Positions 35,432-48,997 of a stretch of DNA of 64,000 bases are shown in pieces. Positions within the stretch are counted from its first letter, which is position 1. Every line of letters begins with the position of its first letter. A model generated the notes under the pieces. It did not search any database. It saw nothing but the letters and a program-made list of their open reading frames with translations, and was not told the origin of the DNA. Both the position numbers and the translations under genes were made by a program. This DNA comes from Nematostella vectensis (lineage: Eukaryota > Cnidaria > Anthozoa > Actiniaria > Edwardsiidae), in contig NC_064037.1 in NCBI RefSeq assembly GCF_932526225.1, positions 12,320,203-12,384,202 of the forward strand, given 5' to 3'.

Positions 35432-38400
35432 ATGGCATCCGACCAAGGACAATCTGATTCCAACAGCAGTTTGGATGGTATTCCTGTAAGTTTCCATCAT
35501 GCATTATTGAGCATGTCCTTGCACTGCTGTACAAGTATATACTACAAATATAAAAATTTAGAAACATGTAAACTGCTGTTACTCTGCTTAGATTCCTTAA
35601 AAGGATAATTAGGCTAAAATTTTAGATCATAAGTCTACATCAAATCTAACAATTGAAGATAAAACTATAAAAAGCTAAAAGTGGCTGTGTGCTTCAGATG
35701 TATAGTTTATAATTTGATGCTCCATATGCTTTAAATTAGATTTAAATCTTGGAATTAATTCAAATCTGTATAGCAAGTACATCCTATCAAAGTAAAAGCA
35801 AAATAAACCAATAAAAAGTAACTTGTTCATTTTGAGTTTTGTTTGTTTCTCTGCCACTTATTCTTAATCGCCTATTGATCACACTGAAGTGAATATAATT
35901 AGGGTCTTATGTTGTTGTAAAGACTTGATGAGTAACCTCACATTGTGTGTACCTAAGGAATAATATTGAAAACAAATGAAAGGTGATGCAAATCTTCAGC
36001 ATTACATAACCTTTGTTATAAATAGACAATCACCCTATTGCTTAATAACCAAGTGAATGAAATAAAGTAATATCACGAATATATATTTTATTACATAATA
36101 TTTGTTGAGTTATCATTTTGTGATCAAAACTTAAGTTTATGTGCTCAATTGCAATGTTTTATATGTATGTATTTTTTTAAACTTTAACATCTTTTTGCTA
36201 TCTGAATTATCCATTTGGACATGTTTTCTTTTTCTTTTTGAATACTGGTAGCAAATCACAATCAAACACCCAGCATATTGAGTAAATATTTTCCTTAACT
36301 GTTTATTTAACATTCAGCTTTGTGTGCTTTATATTTTCAAGACAATATAACCTGTTGAGATGTATTGATTGTTTTCTACATCTGTGTTTAGACAGGGGAT
36401 TTTAAAAAGATGAAACTTATCATTACCTGTATAGTATATTCACTTTGCAAAGAACAATGATTTCCTCATGCTTAGCTCTCCAAGTTTGCAAGAAAAGGGT
36501 TTTATACTCTTGTATGTATAACCATCCACCTATTATTTTTCAGGTAAAAAGAGCTCGCAAGGATAACAGCCCCAATGACAAGGATAGGTAGGAACTTGTT
36601 CTTTATTTTTAAAATTGTTATTTTCCTGTTTTATCATAGCATAAGCATTTTAAAAGTCTTGGAATTTTCCTGAGTTTCTACCCTGAAATATGTTAAAATT
36701 GCTGAATCTAGAAAATTAATTTTTCTTACAGGCACACCAAACCTAGTGTTCCTTTCTTTTGGCTGATTATATTGGAGAAATGTAGATTTGCATATCTGAA
36801 TTTTATAAGTACAATATCAGTTTTGCAATGATATTGAAATTCAAACTAAAATTTTGAAACATTGGTACTTCAAGTAAGTGGCCTCTCTTGGGACCATGCT
36901 AAGCGGCTGCCTAATAAAGGTTTTTTTAAAAAAATGATACTGAAATCATAATATACCTTACAATAAAAGCTGCTGCCATTTCTAAGCCTCATTAATCGCT
37001 TGTATACTCATTTAACATCAAATTTCTGTTGCTCTCAATAGTCAACTTTTCTGCCTGTTTCCCAAATATGAAAAGTCACAAAATGGTGGGTTATTTCTTG
37101 TGTTAAGCAAATTTGCAAGCTTGTAGTCTAGATATTTATCTGTCTTATCATGTCTTTAATAATTGATACTGCCTTACTTAAATATTTTAATGGGCCTTTT
37201 GTGACAAAAATCGTAAAAGTTTGTGACTTCAGACTTTGACCAATGGTTATTCACAAATGAGGCAGTTTAAAGTTAAATCAAAACATGCTCTGTCAGTAGT
37301 ACGTGACAATGGAAAGGATATCAAACAGATCACTTGTGGTAATGCTATAGTCAATTTGAATCTTTAAAAAGTGTTGATTTCAGACAAGAAAAAAAGTACT
37401 TTAAATTATGCGTATAAGGTAAAAAAAAATACAATAATTCAGCTTTAAAATTATATGTTGTTTGCAGGTTCCCATTTAATTCAACACAGGTTCAAGCAAT
37501 TACATTTTGTACAATCTTGCTATATCCATCTACAGAATCCTTGATGCAGGGCTTCTGGAATTACGCGGAAAAAAAAACTCAAAATTACGCACGATTCTTT
37601 GCTAAATTACGGAAATTACGCGCTGAATTACGCGGGATTTTGCAATACATTTTTCTTTAAAAATCAAAATTTTGCGTGATTCTTTGCTAAATTACGTGCT
37701 AAATTGCACGGAATATCAACTGTTACATCCAAACAACACTTTGTACCGAAGGAAAGCACGAAATAACTTGAAAAGGTTAATTTTTTGCGTGAAAATATCT
37801 TAGGCGAGTTTTCATTGGCTCCTAGCCACCAGCCAATTAAAAAAGGTATTTTGTTATTAGTCCTAGGCCTTCGCGGTTTAGCAAAGAACTCCTAGTCATT
37901 TTATTTGTTCTCGAAATTCAGTTCAAAATATCGCACTCTTACAAAGAATATCTCTTTTTTTACTAGAAATAGAGGTAAGAACCCCAAAAGAACACATCAG
38001 CTGTGCAATTAAATGTTTTGTCTTTCAGAATATAGCCAAATTACGCGGAAATTTGTGGATTACGCAAAAAAAGCCAAATTACGCGCTTCCGCACAAGCGC
38101 GTAATTCCAGAAGCCCTGTTGATGGAAGTGAGCCGCCTTGCAGGCAATGCTTTTGCCCCAAAACAGCATTAAGAAAATAAGGCTATATGGGAAACCTGTG
38201 GCGAGGACACAAGCTTGAATTGTCCCCCTCCCCCTTAACAAGTGAATCTGTTCACCACAGGAAGCCCATGAAGCTGTTTCTGTTAACTCTCAGGTCTTTT
38301 AACGTTTAGAGACACCTGCGAAGGTGGATAGATAGAGGTATAGAATGCAGTGTTTGAGTTATCAATATTTCAATACTCTTGGAAATTGCCGCCTCATAGA

Positions 38401-41400
38401 GGGTAACCTCATAGGTTTGAGGTCATACATATTTGAGCATTCCACCCCTTAAAGAATGCTAACAACGCGGTCATTTTATGCTCCCGCTCAATGCGGAGTC
38501 ACACGAAGCATCCGTTTCCATCGGCTAATTCAAGCGAGTAACCAAGATATTTCCAATCAAATATTGTCAATGTCATATCAGACTTTGTTCTTAGATTGTT
38601 ATGTTGCGAATAAACTGTGGTTGTATTTTCAATGATAAACAATAACAAAAAAGTGGTAAGTCATTTAAAGTAACCCTGGGTCAACAAATGGTAACACTTT
38701 CAATACTTTTTAGCAGTGTAGATTCCAGTGGTGGGAGTAGCCCTGAGGATACGTGTGAGGCCATCAGCAGGCAAGAAACAGTCCTCCAAGGAATGACTCC
38801 AGATCCTGACAAAACTGAAAACTGGGATGTTAGTACAGAATCTGGAATCTCTACAGCCGGCAGCGACCTTGGAGTTGGAGGACCAAACGTTATAGCTCCT
38901 GTCTCAACATCTTCTTTAGAATATACAGAATCTGGCACAACTGTTACAAACTTGGACCAGTGTGCATATGGTGTAAATATGAATTCAGGGGCAGATAATT
39001 CACAGTTTCAAGGAAATTATTTAACAAATCAGGGGTTCTTTAATCAGCGGTCTTATCCTCATATCGTGCCCACCCCTGCACAACAGACGTTGGCCACTGG
39101 GTTGTCTCAGTATTCATCTGGTGGTGTTATTCAAGGAACAGGCGTCTCACCTGGCACTAGCTATCTCTACTCGCAGCCAGGCTCTCTTGGTGGCTTTCCC
39201 CTTGTCCAGACAGTACGATACCCTACAAGTAACTCGCCACCAAAAACTAGTAACGACACAAACCCAGTAACAAGCGACCAAGCTCAGACAGGCCCTATTC
39301 CCGACATATCCATCTTGCGACAGCCTGTCAGCACTTATAACAGTCCATATGGAGTCACTGCATATTCCAGTGTCATTCAACAAGGGCAGACAGGATTTAA
39401 TAACAATTTTCAGCAACAGCCATACATTGTGGCTTCAACTGCATCTCCGTCAACTACTACAGGCGGTTTCACCAACCAACAAGCACAGGGGCTGCAGCAA
39501 CAGGCCACCTTTCAATATGGATACTCCCAGAGGAATTCCCAGCAAGGGGGATTTGCGTACAGCTACCTTAATGCACCGCCACCAGCATACTCTCCACGCA
39601 CCTACATCACACAGATGAATAGCACACCCCCTCCTAATACGGTTGCTGGACAAACAAGTGCTTACCAACTTACCTCATTAGTGCCGACCCAAGGGACGCA
39701 GGTTCTTTCTGATGCAGGATCCAATGGTTAGTGCTTTCCTTTTATTCTACATCCACCCAAGGCCTCTCTTCCTTCCACCCCACACCCAAAGTCCTCTACA
39801 GCCTTCCGCTCCACACCCTGGTCGCTCCCTCTTCCTCTCCAACACCCAATTTCCCCTCCCTCGTTCCATCCCACACCTGATTTCCTCCCCCTCCTTTTTC
39901 TCCACAACCACTTCCTCTCCCTTTTAAGCCATATACATGGGTACTTTTTTACTTGCATCTTACCAAGATACAAGATACTCTCTCTCTTTTTATCACAAAC
40001 CCATTGGTCTCTCCCTCCTTCCATCCCAGCAGTTCCCCTTTCCATCCCCACCCAAAGGCATTTCCCTTTTATTTCTAACCTCTCTCCCCCTCTCCTTCCC
40101 ACTTTCAAGGGCCCTTTCTCCTTACGCCATACACTTAGAGCCTCTTTCTTTCTTCCAATGCCAAAATGGCCTCATTCAACCTCATATTCAAAAGCATCTC
40201 CTCTTTATCCCACATCCATGTGACCTGCATTCCCTTTATTAGCTTTAATGCCTTGTCCTCTTGATGTTTTTTGTCACACAGTCAAAACAAATATGTATTT
40301 GTGTATTTCAGTAGTGCAATACTCCCCAACTATGGCCTCAACTCCAAGCCCTCCAGACTCGCCTGGTCGAAATGATGCCAATCTCAACAACACATCACTG
40401 TCATCATCATCATTACAAGGACAGGATGGAATTGTTGGCATCAATGATGGGACTGGGGGGCTTAGTAATGGCAATGACAGAGCGAGGGGTAGAGGTGGGC
40501 GTGGTGGCAGGGGTAGAGGGAGTGGGCGTGGCAGGCGCTCAACCTCCTCAGCACCTACCCCTGAATTGGACCATAGTTTAGAGGTAAGAATTGAGGCATT
40601 GTGTTTGATTTTTTTTTGGATTTGCCTTTTTTAAAGGACATTTTTTTAAAGTTCAAGCTTTATTGTTACTAGATGGTTTCTTCTCAACAGAGAATTTTTA
40701 TATGGGATCTTGATGAGACCATCATAATCTTCCATTCCCTGCTTACTGGCTTGTTTGCCACCAAATTTGGAAAGGTAAGTCCATTTTTAAGTGCAGGTGA
40801 ATAGGCGTATATTCATTCTAAAGGATATGCCTGGTTTGACATGGAATCACTGGGTTTGACATTAAATCACCATTTTTGGCAAAAATCACAGAACCTGTCT
40901 AAAGTTGAACGATATACTGTGAATGAAGAATCCTAAATCTAAGTGTGAAAACTTTACTGGGAATAATTCTTTGTTATTTTACTTCACAAAATAAATTTTA
41001 AATTACATGCATTTCATAACGAAAAAAAGCTTGTATCTATCTGGAGATTTAAAGCACCAAGTTATAGTCTACTAGCTTAAAACTATTCAGTTTATTATAG
41101 TTTTCTCGCTCCTTTTTATCCAATTGATTCACCAAAGCATGGGGAGGGTTAGCGTCATAGGTTTACTGATTTATACTTTTTGAATTGCATATAATCTTTT
41201 TGTGTAATGTAGGATTCGCCGTCCAGTGTTGCTCTTGGGTTACGCATGGAGGAAATGATTTTCAACCTCGCTGATACCCACATGTTCTTCAACGATCTTG
41301 AGGTAAGTGTGCAGCCTGTAAACTTGAAATCAGGATTTCAGAAAACTATCCCAACCCCTCCCCCCAAAAAAGAATATAAGCCAACTTTAAAAATTATGCT

Positions 41401-44400
41401 TATTAGTGGCTAGATTTATGTGTAATTGCCTAGTTTTGAAAGTCACTGAAAGTCACAAGAGTACAAGGAAGCTATCAGGGAAAGACTTGTTTACTCTTGA
41501 TTTTTATGGGAAATACTGTATAATACCACCCCACACTGCTAAATCTGTTTTTTTTTTTATCCTGACTGTAGTGGCATTGGGATTCAATGACACTATCCCA
41601 AGTCAAATTGGCTGGACACTTTGTAACTAGCCACCCAAATATCTGCACTTATGCAATGACAAAGTTAAGGTTAGGCAGCAACAAAGCCTAACTGCTTGTT
41701 ACACAAAAGTTTGCACTGGGGGACACAATAAATAAAAATGCACCCCAAACATTTTTGTCTTTATTCCTATATTCTTCTTGATTATTTTTGGGGAAGGCTG
41801 CTAACTCCCTCTGTTGCTGTCTCTTAACGCAAATGTAGAGCAACATTAGGGGAAAACCAAAACCTTTATTGTATATATTTGTAGGACTGTGATCAGGTCC
41901 ACATTGACGATGTTGCTGCTGATGATAATGGCCTTGACCTCAGGTAAGCATTCACCACTCTAACAGGCGTGTATTTAAAAAAAAATGATAAGTTAGTGTA
42001 GTACCTAAGTGTAGTTTTCCATCAGATGGATTATATGCAAAGGGTTACACTGGTTTATTTTTTGCAATTTCAAGATGAGTGGGATTGCTACTCGGCAGAA
42101 AACCCATTGTTCAGAGTTTTTCCTCGTGCAAGATGTGGGATGGTTCGCCTCCCCTTCTCCCACCATCTGGAATCCTGGATCCATCCCATATCTGAAATAA
42201 CATGCCCTGTTTAGGGCAAGGGACAGATGATAAAGAAAACCCCAATTTCCCCCTGGACCTCAGAAGTCTTATGTTAAAAATCAGGTTCCGGTCAGAATGG
42301 CTTGAAATATATATCCCTTTTATGTTAAATAGCTTTAGATAACCCGTCTCGGCCAGAGAAAGTAAAAAATTCTACTCTCGTAAGTGGCTTGCATTAGTAA
42401 AGTGGATATAGGGGAAACTTTTAACTTTTCATCTTTTTGTAGTACCTACAATTTTGAAGCAGATGGTTTCCATGCTGCAGCAACATCTGCTAACCTGTGC
42501 ATGGCAACTGGTGTACGTGGAGGTGTGGACTGGATGAGGAAGCTGGCCTACCGCTACAGAAAGATCAAGGAAGTCTATAGTAGCTATAGGAACAATGTAG
42601 GGGGTGAGTGCTGTTGGCTGTTATTTCATGTCACTGAGTGACAATTTAACAAACAAGCCTTGCAAGTCAGTTATATACAAACGTTTTAAAGCTATATAAC
42701 TTAGTTGTCAGATCAGACATATTGTGCTACAGTATATTGAGCTAAATGATTTGCTGAGGAATGTGTGCAGTCATAGATATAACATGGAAAACTAAACTAT
42801 TTGACAATCTTTTTTTTGTAGTTAAGTGGATGTTTGCACCCCTGTACATACCTCAAGCTACACGACAGTCAGTTAACCTTGTATTTCCTTTGTGAAGGTC
42901 TTTTAGGGGCTGCTAAGCGAGAGACATGGCTTCAGTTGAGAATGGAGCTGGAATCTACTACAGACTCTTGGCTTACCCTTGCTCTCAAGGCGCTGTCAAT
43001 TATCCATTCAAGGTGCTTTCCTTTATAAAATTGCAGGTTACATCTCACCTGCTCTGTCTCAATTGTCTATTTTTTTTTTCACCCTTATTGTTTTTGCCAA
43101 TTGAACCTGAAAGTTTTTATCTTAGGTCCAAACCCTTTAAATTTGATTATGGTATATCCTAACTATTTTTTTTTTCATGTGTCCTTAGAACGAACTGCCT
43201 CAACATAATGGTCACTACAACTCAGCTGGTACCGGCCCTGGCCAAGAGCTTGCTTTACGGTCTCGGAGCCCTGTTTCCCATTGAGAATATTTACAGTGCA
43301 ACCAAAATAGGTAAGGTATTTTGGAATACTTGGCAAGTCACCTGTTATTTTTACCCTCCTATAGGACATATAGGCATTATTATAATGTCTAGAGTGAGGT
43401 AATGGCACATACTGGACCTAATAATCATGGTCTTGGTGGGCAAATGGCTCATATAGGACCTAGTAAACTTGTAATGGGTGGGCAAATGGCTCATATAGGA
43501 CCTAGTAAACTTGTAATGGGTGGGCAAATGGCTCATATAGGACCTAGTAAACTTGTAATGGGTGGGCAAATGGCTCATATAGGACCTAGTAAACTTGTAA
43601 TGGGTGGGTAAATGGCTCATATAGGACCTAGTAAACTTGTAATGGGTGGGTGAATGGCTCATATAGGACCTAGTAAACTTGTAATGGGTGGGCAAATGGC
43701 TCATATAGAACCTAGTAAACTTGTAATGGGTGGGTAAATGGCTCATATAGGACCTAGTAAACTTGTAATGGGTGGGCAAATGGCTCATATAGGACCTAGT
43801 AAACTTGTAATGGGTGGGCAAATGGCTCATATAGGACCTAGTAAACTTGTAATGGGTGGGTAAATGGCTCATATAGGACCTAGTAAACTTGTAATGGGTG
43901 GGTGAATGGCTCATATAGGACCTAGTAAACTTGTAATGGGTGGGCAAATGGCTCATATAGGACCTAGTAAACTTGTAATGGGTGGGCAAATGGCTCATAT
44001 AGGACCTAGTAAACTTGTAATGGGTGGGCAAATGGCTCATATAGGACCTAGTAAACTTGTAATGGGTGGGTAAATGGCTCATATAGGACCTAGTAAACTT
44101 GTAATGGGTGGGCAAATGGCTCATATAGGACCTAGTAAACTTGTAATGGGTGGGCAAATGGCTCATATAGGACCTAGTAAACTTGTAATGGGTGGGTAAA
44201 TGGCTCATATAGGACCTAGTAAACTTGTAATGGGTTGGTGAATGGCTCATATAGGACCTAGTAAACTTGTAATGGGTGGGCAAATGGCTCATATAGCACC
44301 TAGTAAACTTGTAATGGGTGGGTGAATGGCTCATATAGGACCTAGTAAATTTGTAATGGGTGGGTGAATGGCTCATATAGGACCTAGTAAACTTGTAATG

Positions 44401-45756
44401 GGTGGGTGAATGGCTCATATAGGACCTAGTAAACTTGTAATGGGTGGGTGAATAGCTCATATAGGACCTAGTAAACTTGTAATGGGTGGGTGAATGGCTC
44501 ATATAGGACCTAGTAAACTTGTAATGGGTGGGTGAATGGCTCATATAGGACCTAGTAAACTTGTAATGGGTGGGTGAATGGCTCATATAGGACCTAGTAA
44601 ACTTGTAATGGGTGATCAAATGGCTCATATAGGACCTAGTAAACTTGTAATGGGTGGGTGAATGGCTCATATAGGACCTAGTAAACTTGTAATGGGTGGG
44701 TGAATGGCTCATATAGGACCTAGTAAACTTGTAATGGGTGGGCAAATGGCTCATATAGGACCTAGTAAACTTGTAATGGGTGGGTGAATGGCTCATATAG
44801 GACCTAGTAAACTTGTAATGGGTGGGGGAATGGCTCATATAGGACCTAGTAAACTTGTAATGGGTGGGTGAATGGGTCATATAGGACCTAGTAAACTTGT
44901 AATGGGTGGGTGAATGGCTCATATAGGACCTAGTAAACTTGTAATGGGTGTGTGAATGGCTCATATAGGACCTAGTAAACTTGTAATGGGTGGGTGAATG
45001 GCTCATATAGGACCTAATAAACTTGTAATGGGTGGGGGAATGGCTCATATAGGACCTAGTAAACTTTTAATGGGTGGGTGAATGGCTCATATAGGACCTA
45101 GTAAACTTGTAATGGGTGGGTGAATGGCTCATATAGGACCTAGTAAACTTGTAATGGGTGGGTGAATGGCTCATATAGGACCTTATAGGCTCTCTAGCTT
45201 CCAGACGGCGTTTTCTTCTTTGTTGCATTAAATCTATAACCAGCATAAGTATCTTGAACCGAGGATGTATCGGTAATATTTTATCACTGAATTTCTTCCA
45301 AATGTTTTTTCCTTTAGGCAAGGAGGCTTGTTTTGAGAGAATATTGAACCGGTTCGGCAAAAAGTGTACATACATCGTTGTAGGAGACGGGAGAGATGAG
45401 GAGACTGCAAGCCGACAGGTAAATGATAGACGAAGGGTGTTTGATTACAACCTTACCCCCCCCCCCCCCCCTCCCTCCCTGGCTGCCAAGTAGACAAAAT
45501 ATGCATAATAATATCCTATATAATTTATTGGTGTTCATTCCCCTAATTATTTTGTGTTTATTTCTAACTCCACATGAACTTTGAAGCCCCTACGATGGCA
45601 AAATACAATTTTCTGTGGAATCATAAAAGGCATGTGGCTTTCCGTGCATCTTATTTTTTTTTTCTTATTTTCCAGATGAATTTTCCATTTTGGAGGGTCA
45701 ACACTCATTCAGATCTAATCAACCTCCACCACGCCCTAGACCTGGGTCACCTCTGA
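35432..45756 (+). CDS. EYA: Eyes absent (EYA) transcription co-activator and tyrosine phosphatase
   Basis: Haloacid-dehalogenase-type phosphatase and SIX partner acting in the nucleus. Twelve coding exons join in frame: 35432-35485, 36544-36587, 38714-39726, 40312-40583, 40691-40774, 41213-41302, 41885-41943, 42443-42603, 42898-43012, 43189-43310, 45318-45418, 45676-45756 (731 residues). The N-terminal 460 residues are Ser/Gln/Tyr-rich and contain the small EYA domain 2 ([16 protein letters not shown], about 145-160). An Arg/Gly stretch precedes the EYA domain, which starts at about residue 462. Catalytic motifs are WDLDET (Asp467, Asp469), [18 protein letters not shown] and GDGRDEE, so the enzyme looks active. 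The C-terminus matches the family end ([15 protein letters not shown]). The start ATG is the only Met in the first exon. Intron 2 has a MITE, intron 3 a pyrimidine-rich tract and intron 10 a 1.8-kb minisatellite. Confidence 0.96.
37547..38118 (+). mobile_element. MITE, CAGGGCTTCTGGAATTACGC family, copy 2 (6-bp target duplication)
   Basis: The 572-bp element begins CAGGGCTTCTGGAATTACGC and ends in its inverse. TTGATG flanks both sides (37541-37546, 38119-38124). It is full of AATTACGCG words, which recur as subterminal repeats. It lies in EYA intron 2, in opposite orientation to the copy in COX5B intron 2. Confidence 0.93.
39735..40245 (+). repeat. Pyrimidine-rich, G-poor tract filling EYA intron 3
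   Basis: About 500 bases of C/T-rich sequence with recurring words such as CCCTCC, CCACACCC and TTTCCCTTTT. G is rare on this strand. It fills most of the intron between the exons ending at 39726 and starting at 40312. The ORFs on both strands here are low-complexity by-products. Confidence 0.7.
43402..45182. repeat. 42-bp minisatellite, 42 units without indels, in EYA intron 10
   Basis: The unit ATGGCTCATATAGGACCTAG TAAACTTGTAATGGGTGGG(C/T)(A/G)A repeats with an exact 42-bp period from 43402 to 45165, then a partial unit. The end triplet varies as CAA, TAA or TGA; CAA and TAA dominate on the left, TGA on the right. Because 42 is a multiple of three, the minus strand stays open for 565 codons (43351-45048) reading a 14-residue repeat, [14 protein letters not shown]. 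One unit near 45066 has a stop. Antisense coding is not supported by anything outside the array. Confidence 0.95.
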
Positions 45757-47839
45757 TTATTATTAAATCGTCATCGGCTCTGCCCATGCCAACATCACAG
45801 TGATGCACATCTCAGCCATCTGTTGTTTTAACCAACGCATTCAAAATGAACCGTTTCCAAGGTAATGGTGGTCCTGTGGAAATCTAGCGCTAAAGCGTGG
45901 CTCTGGCATCATAGCACTCTTTTACAGCCGCTGTAAGAGCCACTTTTCAAGCCCTTTTAATCGCGATGTTTGCCTTTGGGCTTGAAACGAGCGAAGAATA
46001 CAACAAGTCGCAAAAAGGGCGAAAATCAAACCAAAGCCTCGCTTTCGCGCTTTAATTACACAGTACTCCCAATATCTGGAGAAGGCCTGTTTGGTCCTGG
46101 TCGCTTGCATATTCATTTGAATATTTAGTTTCAGTTTATAGTGGTGTTGCATTTTTACAAGGACGTTTGAATGCTGCTTGTCCTTGTTTTCCTTTCATAT
46201 ATATAAACCACGTAAGACCCGTAGGACTCGTAACTCCAGCTTTAGCTAACTCGTAGTTACCACATCACAGCCGGAACACTCAACGGTTGGGAGCGAGACA
46301 GACTACAATTAATTTCCCGCCAAATCATATTTTGTTCAATTACAATGTGTTTTTGCTTAAACGTGACGTCAATGATTGCCATTGTACATGCCTGTTGATA
46401 AGATTCATTAGATAAAAACGACGAATCATTCGTACTCCTTGGGGAGCAACAAATTACTAAATACGTTCACCATGGCTTTGGTGAATTAAACGAAAGGTCC
46501 ACGTCTAAAAATAAGATATTCTAAAAATGCAATGGTAAATTGGATTTCTCACTCGGAGAGCGTATAACTAAATGGCATATTTTTCTCGGTACAAATAAGA
46601 TTAGTATATTTTAGGAGACAAATTCACAGAGTTTATGTAAAATGTTTATAGAAATGTGAAATTTTAGTTTACTTACATTTAGGCCATTTGTTTGCGGGTG
46701 GATGTGCCGTCTTTTTCTCGGGGGTCGGGGCAAACTGCCCCTCTTCTTGTCCCACTGTTTATCACACCTCTATGTGCATAACAGCTAGGGGAAAGATTTA
46801 GTAAAACCATAAAGTAAACACTCCTCGGTGTATTAGATCTATATAGAGAAGTTAGAGACAATACAAGTATTTTTACAAAATGATTGATAGAAGCGATAAA
46901 AATTAAAATGCATCCGGTTTTGTACACAACATATAATGATTAAGCTGAATGATGAGAGGCATATAGAAATTGATTATATTTGTTATTGCGGTAATTGTAC
47001 GTTTGAAGATTTTCAAGTTCGGCAAAGCAATGAAATTTCTGTGGTTCCCAGTCGAGCCCGTTTTAATGTTTTGAATCCCAAGACCTGTGCTAGAGAATTG
47101 TAGTTAGACTATTGTTTACTGGTATAGAATTGTGTATTAGAATGTATCGTGGTAGTGAGCTCTCCTGCAAATTAACCGCATTTAAATAAATGGGAGTAGA
47201 CTTAGAACAACAGAAATGTTTCTACTTTGCCATGAATCTAAATAGTATACCTTCCAATAGTTCTTGTTTTAAACAAAATAAAACTTTACTCAGGCATCCG
47301 ATAAAATTGACAACACTGATAATCGAGATCACAAAAGTCAATACTAAACTGAGTTACTTACGTCGAATATTATCATAATTATTTCCTTGATCCGCCGATG
47401 TTGTCGATTTTATCAATTGCCTTGACCACGCCCGAACAAACGGAGAAGAGCTTATGTGCAATTTCTGTACACCACTAAACATAGCAACTAATATATTTCG
47501 TAATTGTGTCATTGCAACCTCACTGTATTTTATTTGAAATATTTAGAAATCAATGAATGACCGTTACTTCTATGTAATGTACATATAAAATCGTGTAACA
47601 AAAGATTTACTGCCTATACTCTTGTTTGGTGTTTTTTTTTTTTCATCTCCCGTTATATATGCTTTTCTGTAGGCACACACGAAGCTCCCAAAAAGGCTGG
47701 GGGGGGGGGGGGGGGGGGGGGGGGAGGGGAGCTTGCGATGCAGGCTACTACCTCTAATGTCCAGTGTCTCCTTTTTTGTCTTTCAAAAAAAATACTGACT
47801 CAGCGTTTCTTCAGGATTCACACGTGCACTTGTAGACAG
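45757..47839. other. Spacer between EYA and ATAD2; EYA 3' UTR at the left
   Basis: No coding signal. AATAAA at 47185-47190 is the first strong plus-strand poly(A) hexamer I noticed after the EYA stop, but a 1.4-kb UTR is only a guess. A run of about 27 G at 47698-47724 follows, probably part of another MITE. Confidence 0.45.
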
Positions 47840-48002
47840 CTCGGTCTCGAAATGTTCGGGGGCGGTGGCACCATACAGAAGCATAAACAAAATATTGAGC
47901 CACGCCCCTACTCGGTCATTTTTAATAGTTTTTTTTTTAATTTTGAGGATGGGGTACGTGCCTCCTCCTTCCAGCGCCCCACCCACTGCCACGACTCTGC
48001 AA
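47840..48002 (-). mobile_element. Degenerate MITE, CAGGGCCGTAGCAGG family
   Basis: GAGCCACGCCCCTACTCGGT and TTTTTAATAGTT match in reverse the interior of the copies near 1.6 kb and 28.9 kb. The ends are not clearly preserved. Confidence 0.5.
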
Positions 48003-48113
48003 CTTATAGTCACTATCTTTACTAAGAAATACTTGTTTCTGTGAGACCCCGCTACGCTTGGTACGCATTGCTACTCTTTTTAGTCAAGTCAACACCGCAT
48101 TCTTATTGGCTGA

Positions 48114-48553
48114 CCTCAAGCAAGGGAGCACGGCAGAGTGTATTCCTATTTATCGCGCGATTGATATTGTTACGAAAATAAACGCGTCACATGTGTTTGT
48201 TTTGTAAGGAGAGATATCAGTCGCGCTGTTGGGGGGGGGGGGGGGGGGTAGGTCTCCGATTATGAAGTGGATTATGTTTGTCAACAGGTTCTTTATTAGT
48301 ATAATGCCCGAATCCTTTCCGAGGATAGATAGTTACAGTAGAGCCTCTCCGAGGCTCGCGATGCACTTCGCGATCTTTGTGTCGTGCCGACACTACGCAT
48401 ATCCGATATCTTCGGGCCGATGATAAGAACAAAGTCCATGTTGACAAACATCCAACAGCGCAACAGTGCATAACAGAGTGGTTTATTTTCGTAACAATAT
48501 CAATCGCGCGTTTAATAGAATAAACACATTCTGCCGTGCTCCCTTGCCTCAAG
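48114..48553. mobile_element. Foldback MITE with about 70-bp arms
   Basis: The left arm has GCAAGGGAGCACGGCAGAGT then GCGCGATTGATATTGTTACG; the right arm near 48480-48553 is its inverse with small changes. An inner pair (CAGTCGCGCTGTTG near 48219 and CAACAGCGCAACAG near 48452) extends the fold. The core has a poly-G tract. It lies about 450 bp upstream of the ATAD2 uORF. Confidence 0.75.
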
Positions 48554-48997
48554 TAAAGTGTCGGATTTTATTCGCGAGGTGGTGGGAGGGGTTCGTTTGG
48601 CCATTAAACTGACCATTTTCCCCTAGATCACATTGCTTCCCAATTGTGTCTAATTTCAGCGGACCTTACGCCGTCCTATGAAGGCTCAAGTCCCGCCCTA
48701 ATTCTCAGAAACGCATTTATTCTGTCCGTTTGAAAATAAAGAGTTGTTTAGGCTCATTTCTAGCTGATAGAGGAAACCAAGAAGGCGCGCTAGATTTGTG
48801 TCTCCAGACTTTGAGAAATCCTTAGTTTTTACCTACTTCCGCTTCGAATATTATAACATTTTTTATCATTATTATTGTTCATAGAATTCTGGTGAACCAA
48901 AAACGTGGATTTCTGCAACTTTTAACTTGTCATGGGATCCCTGGGGAAATATGTACTTTCATCCGGGACCTTTGCTTGGGTCTCGTTATAGACAACA

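Noticed and set aside
43402..45182. CRISPR array
   Set aside because: Units are directly tandem with no unique spacers, in a eukaryotic intron. The same applies to the arrays at 16.3, 18.7, 25.9 and 62.4 kb.
43351..45375. 565-codon and 102-codon minus-strand ORFs as a repeat-protein gene
   Set aside because: The frame exists only because the unit length is a multiple of three; there is no non-repeat domain, start context or splice evidence, and one unit has a stop.
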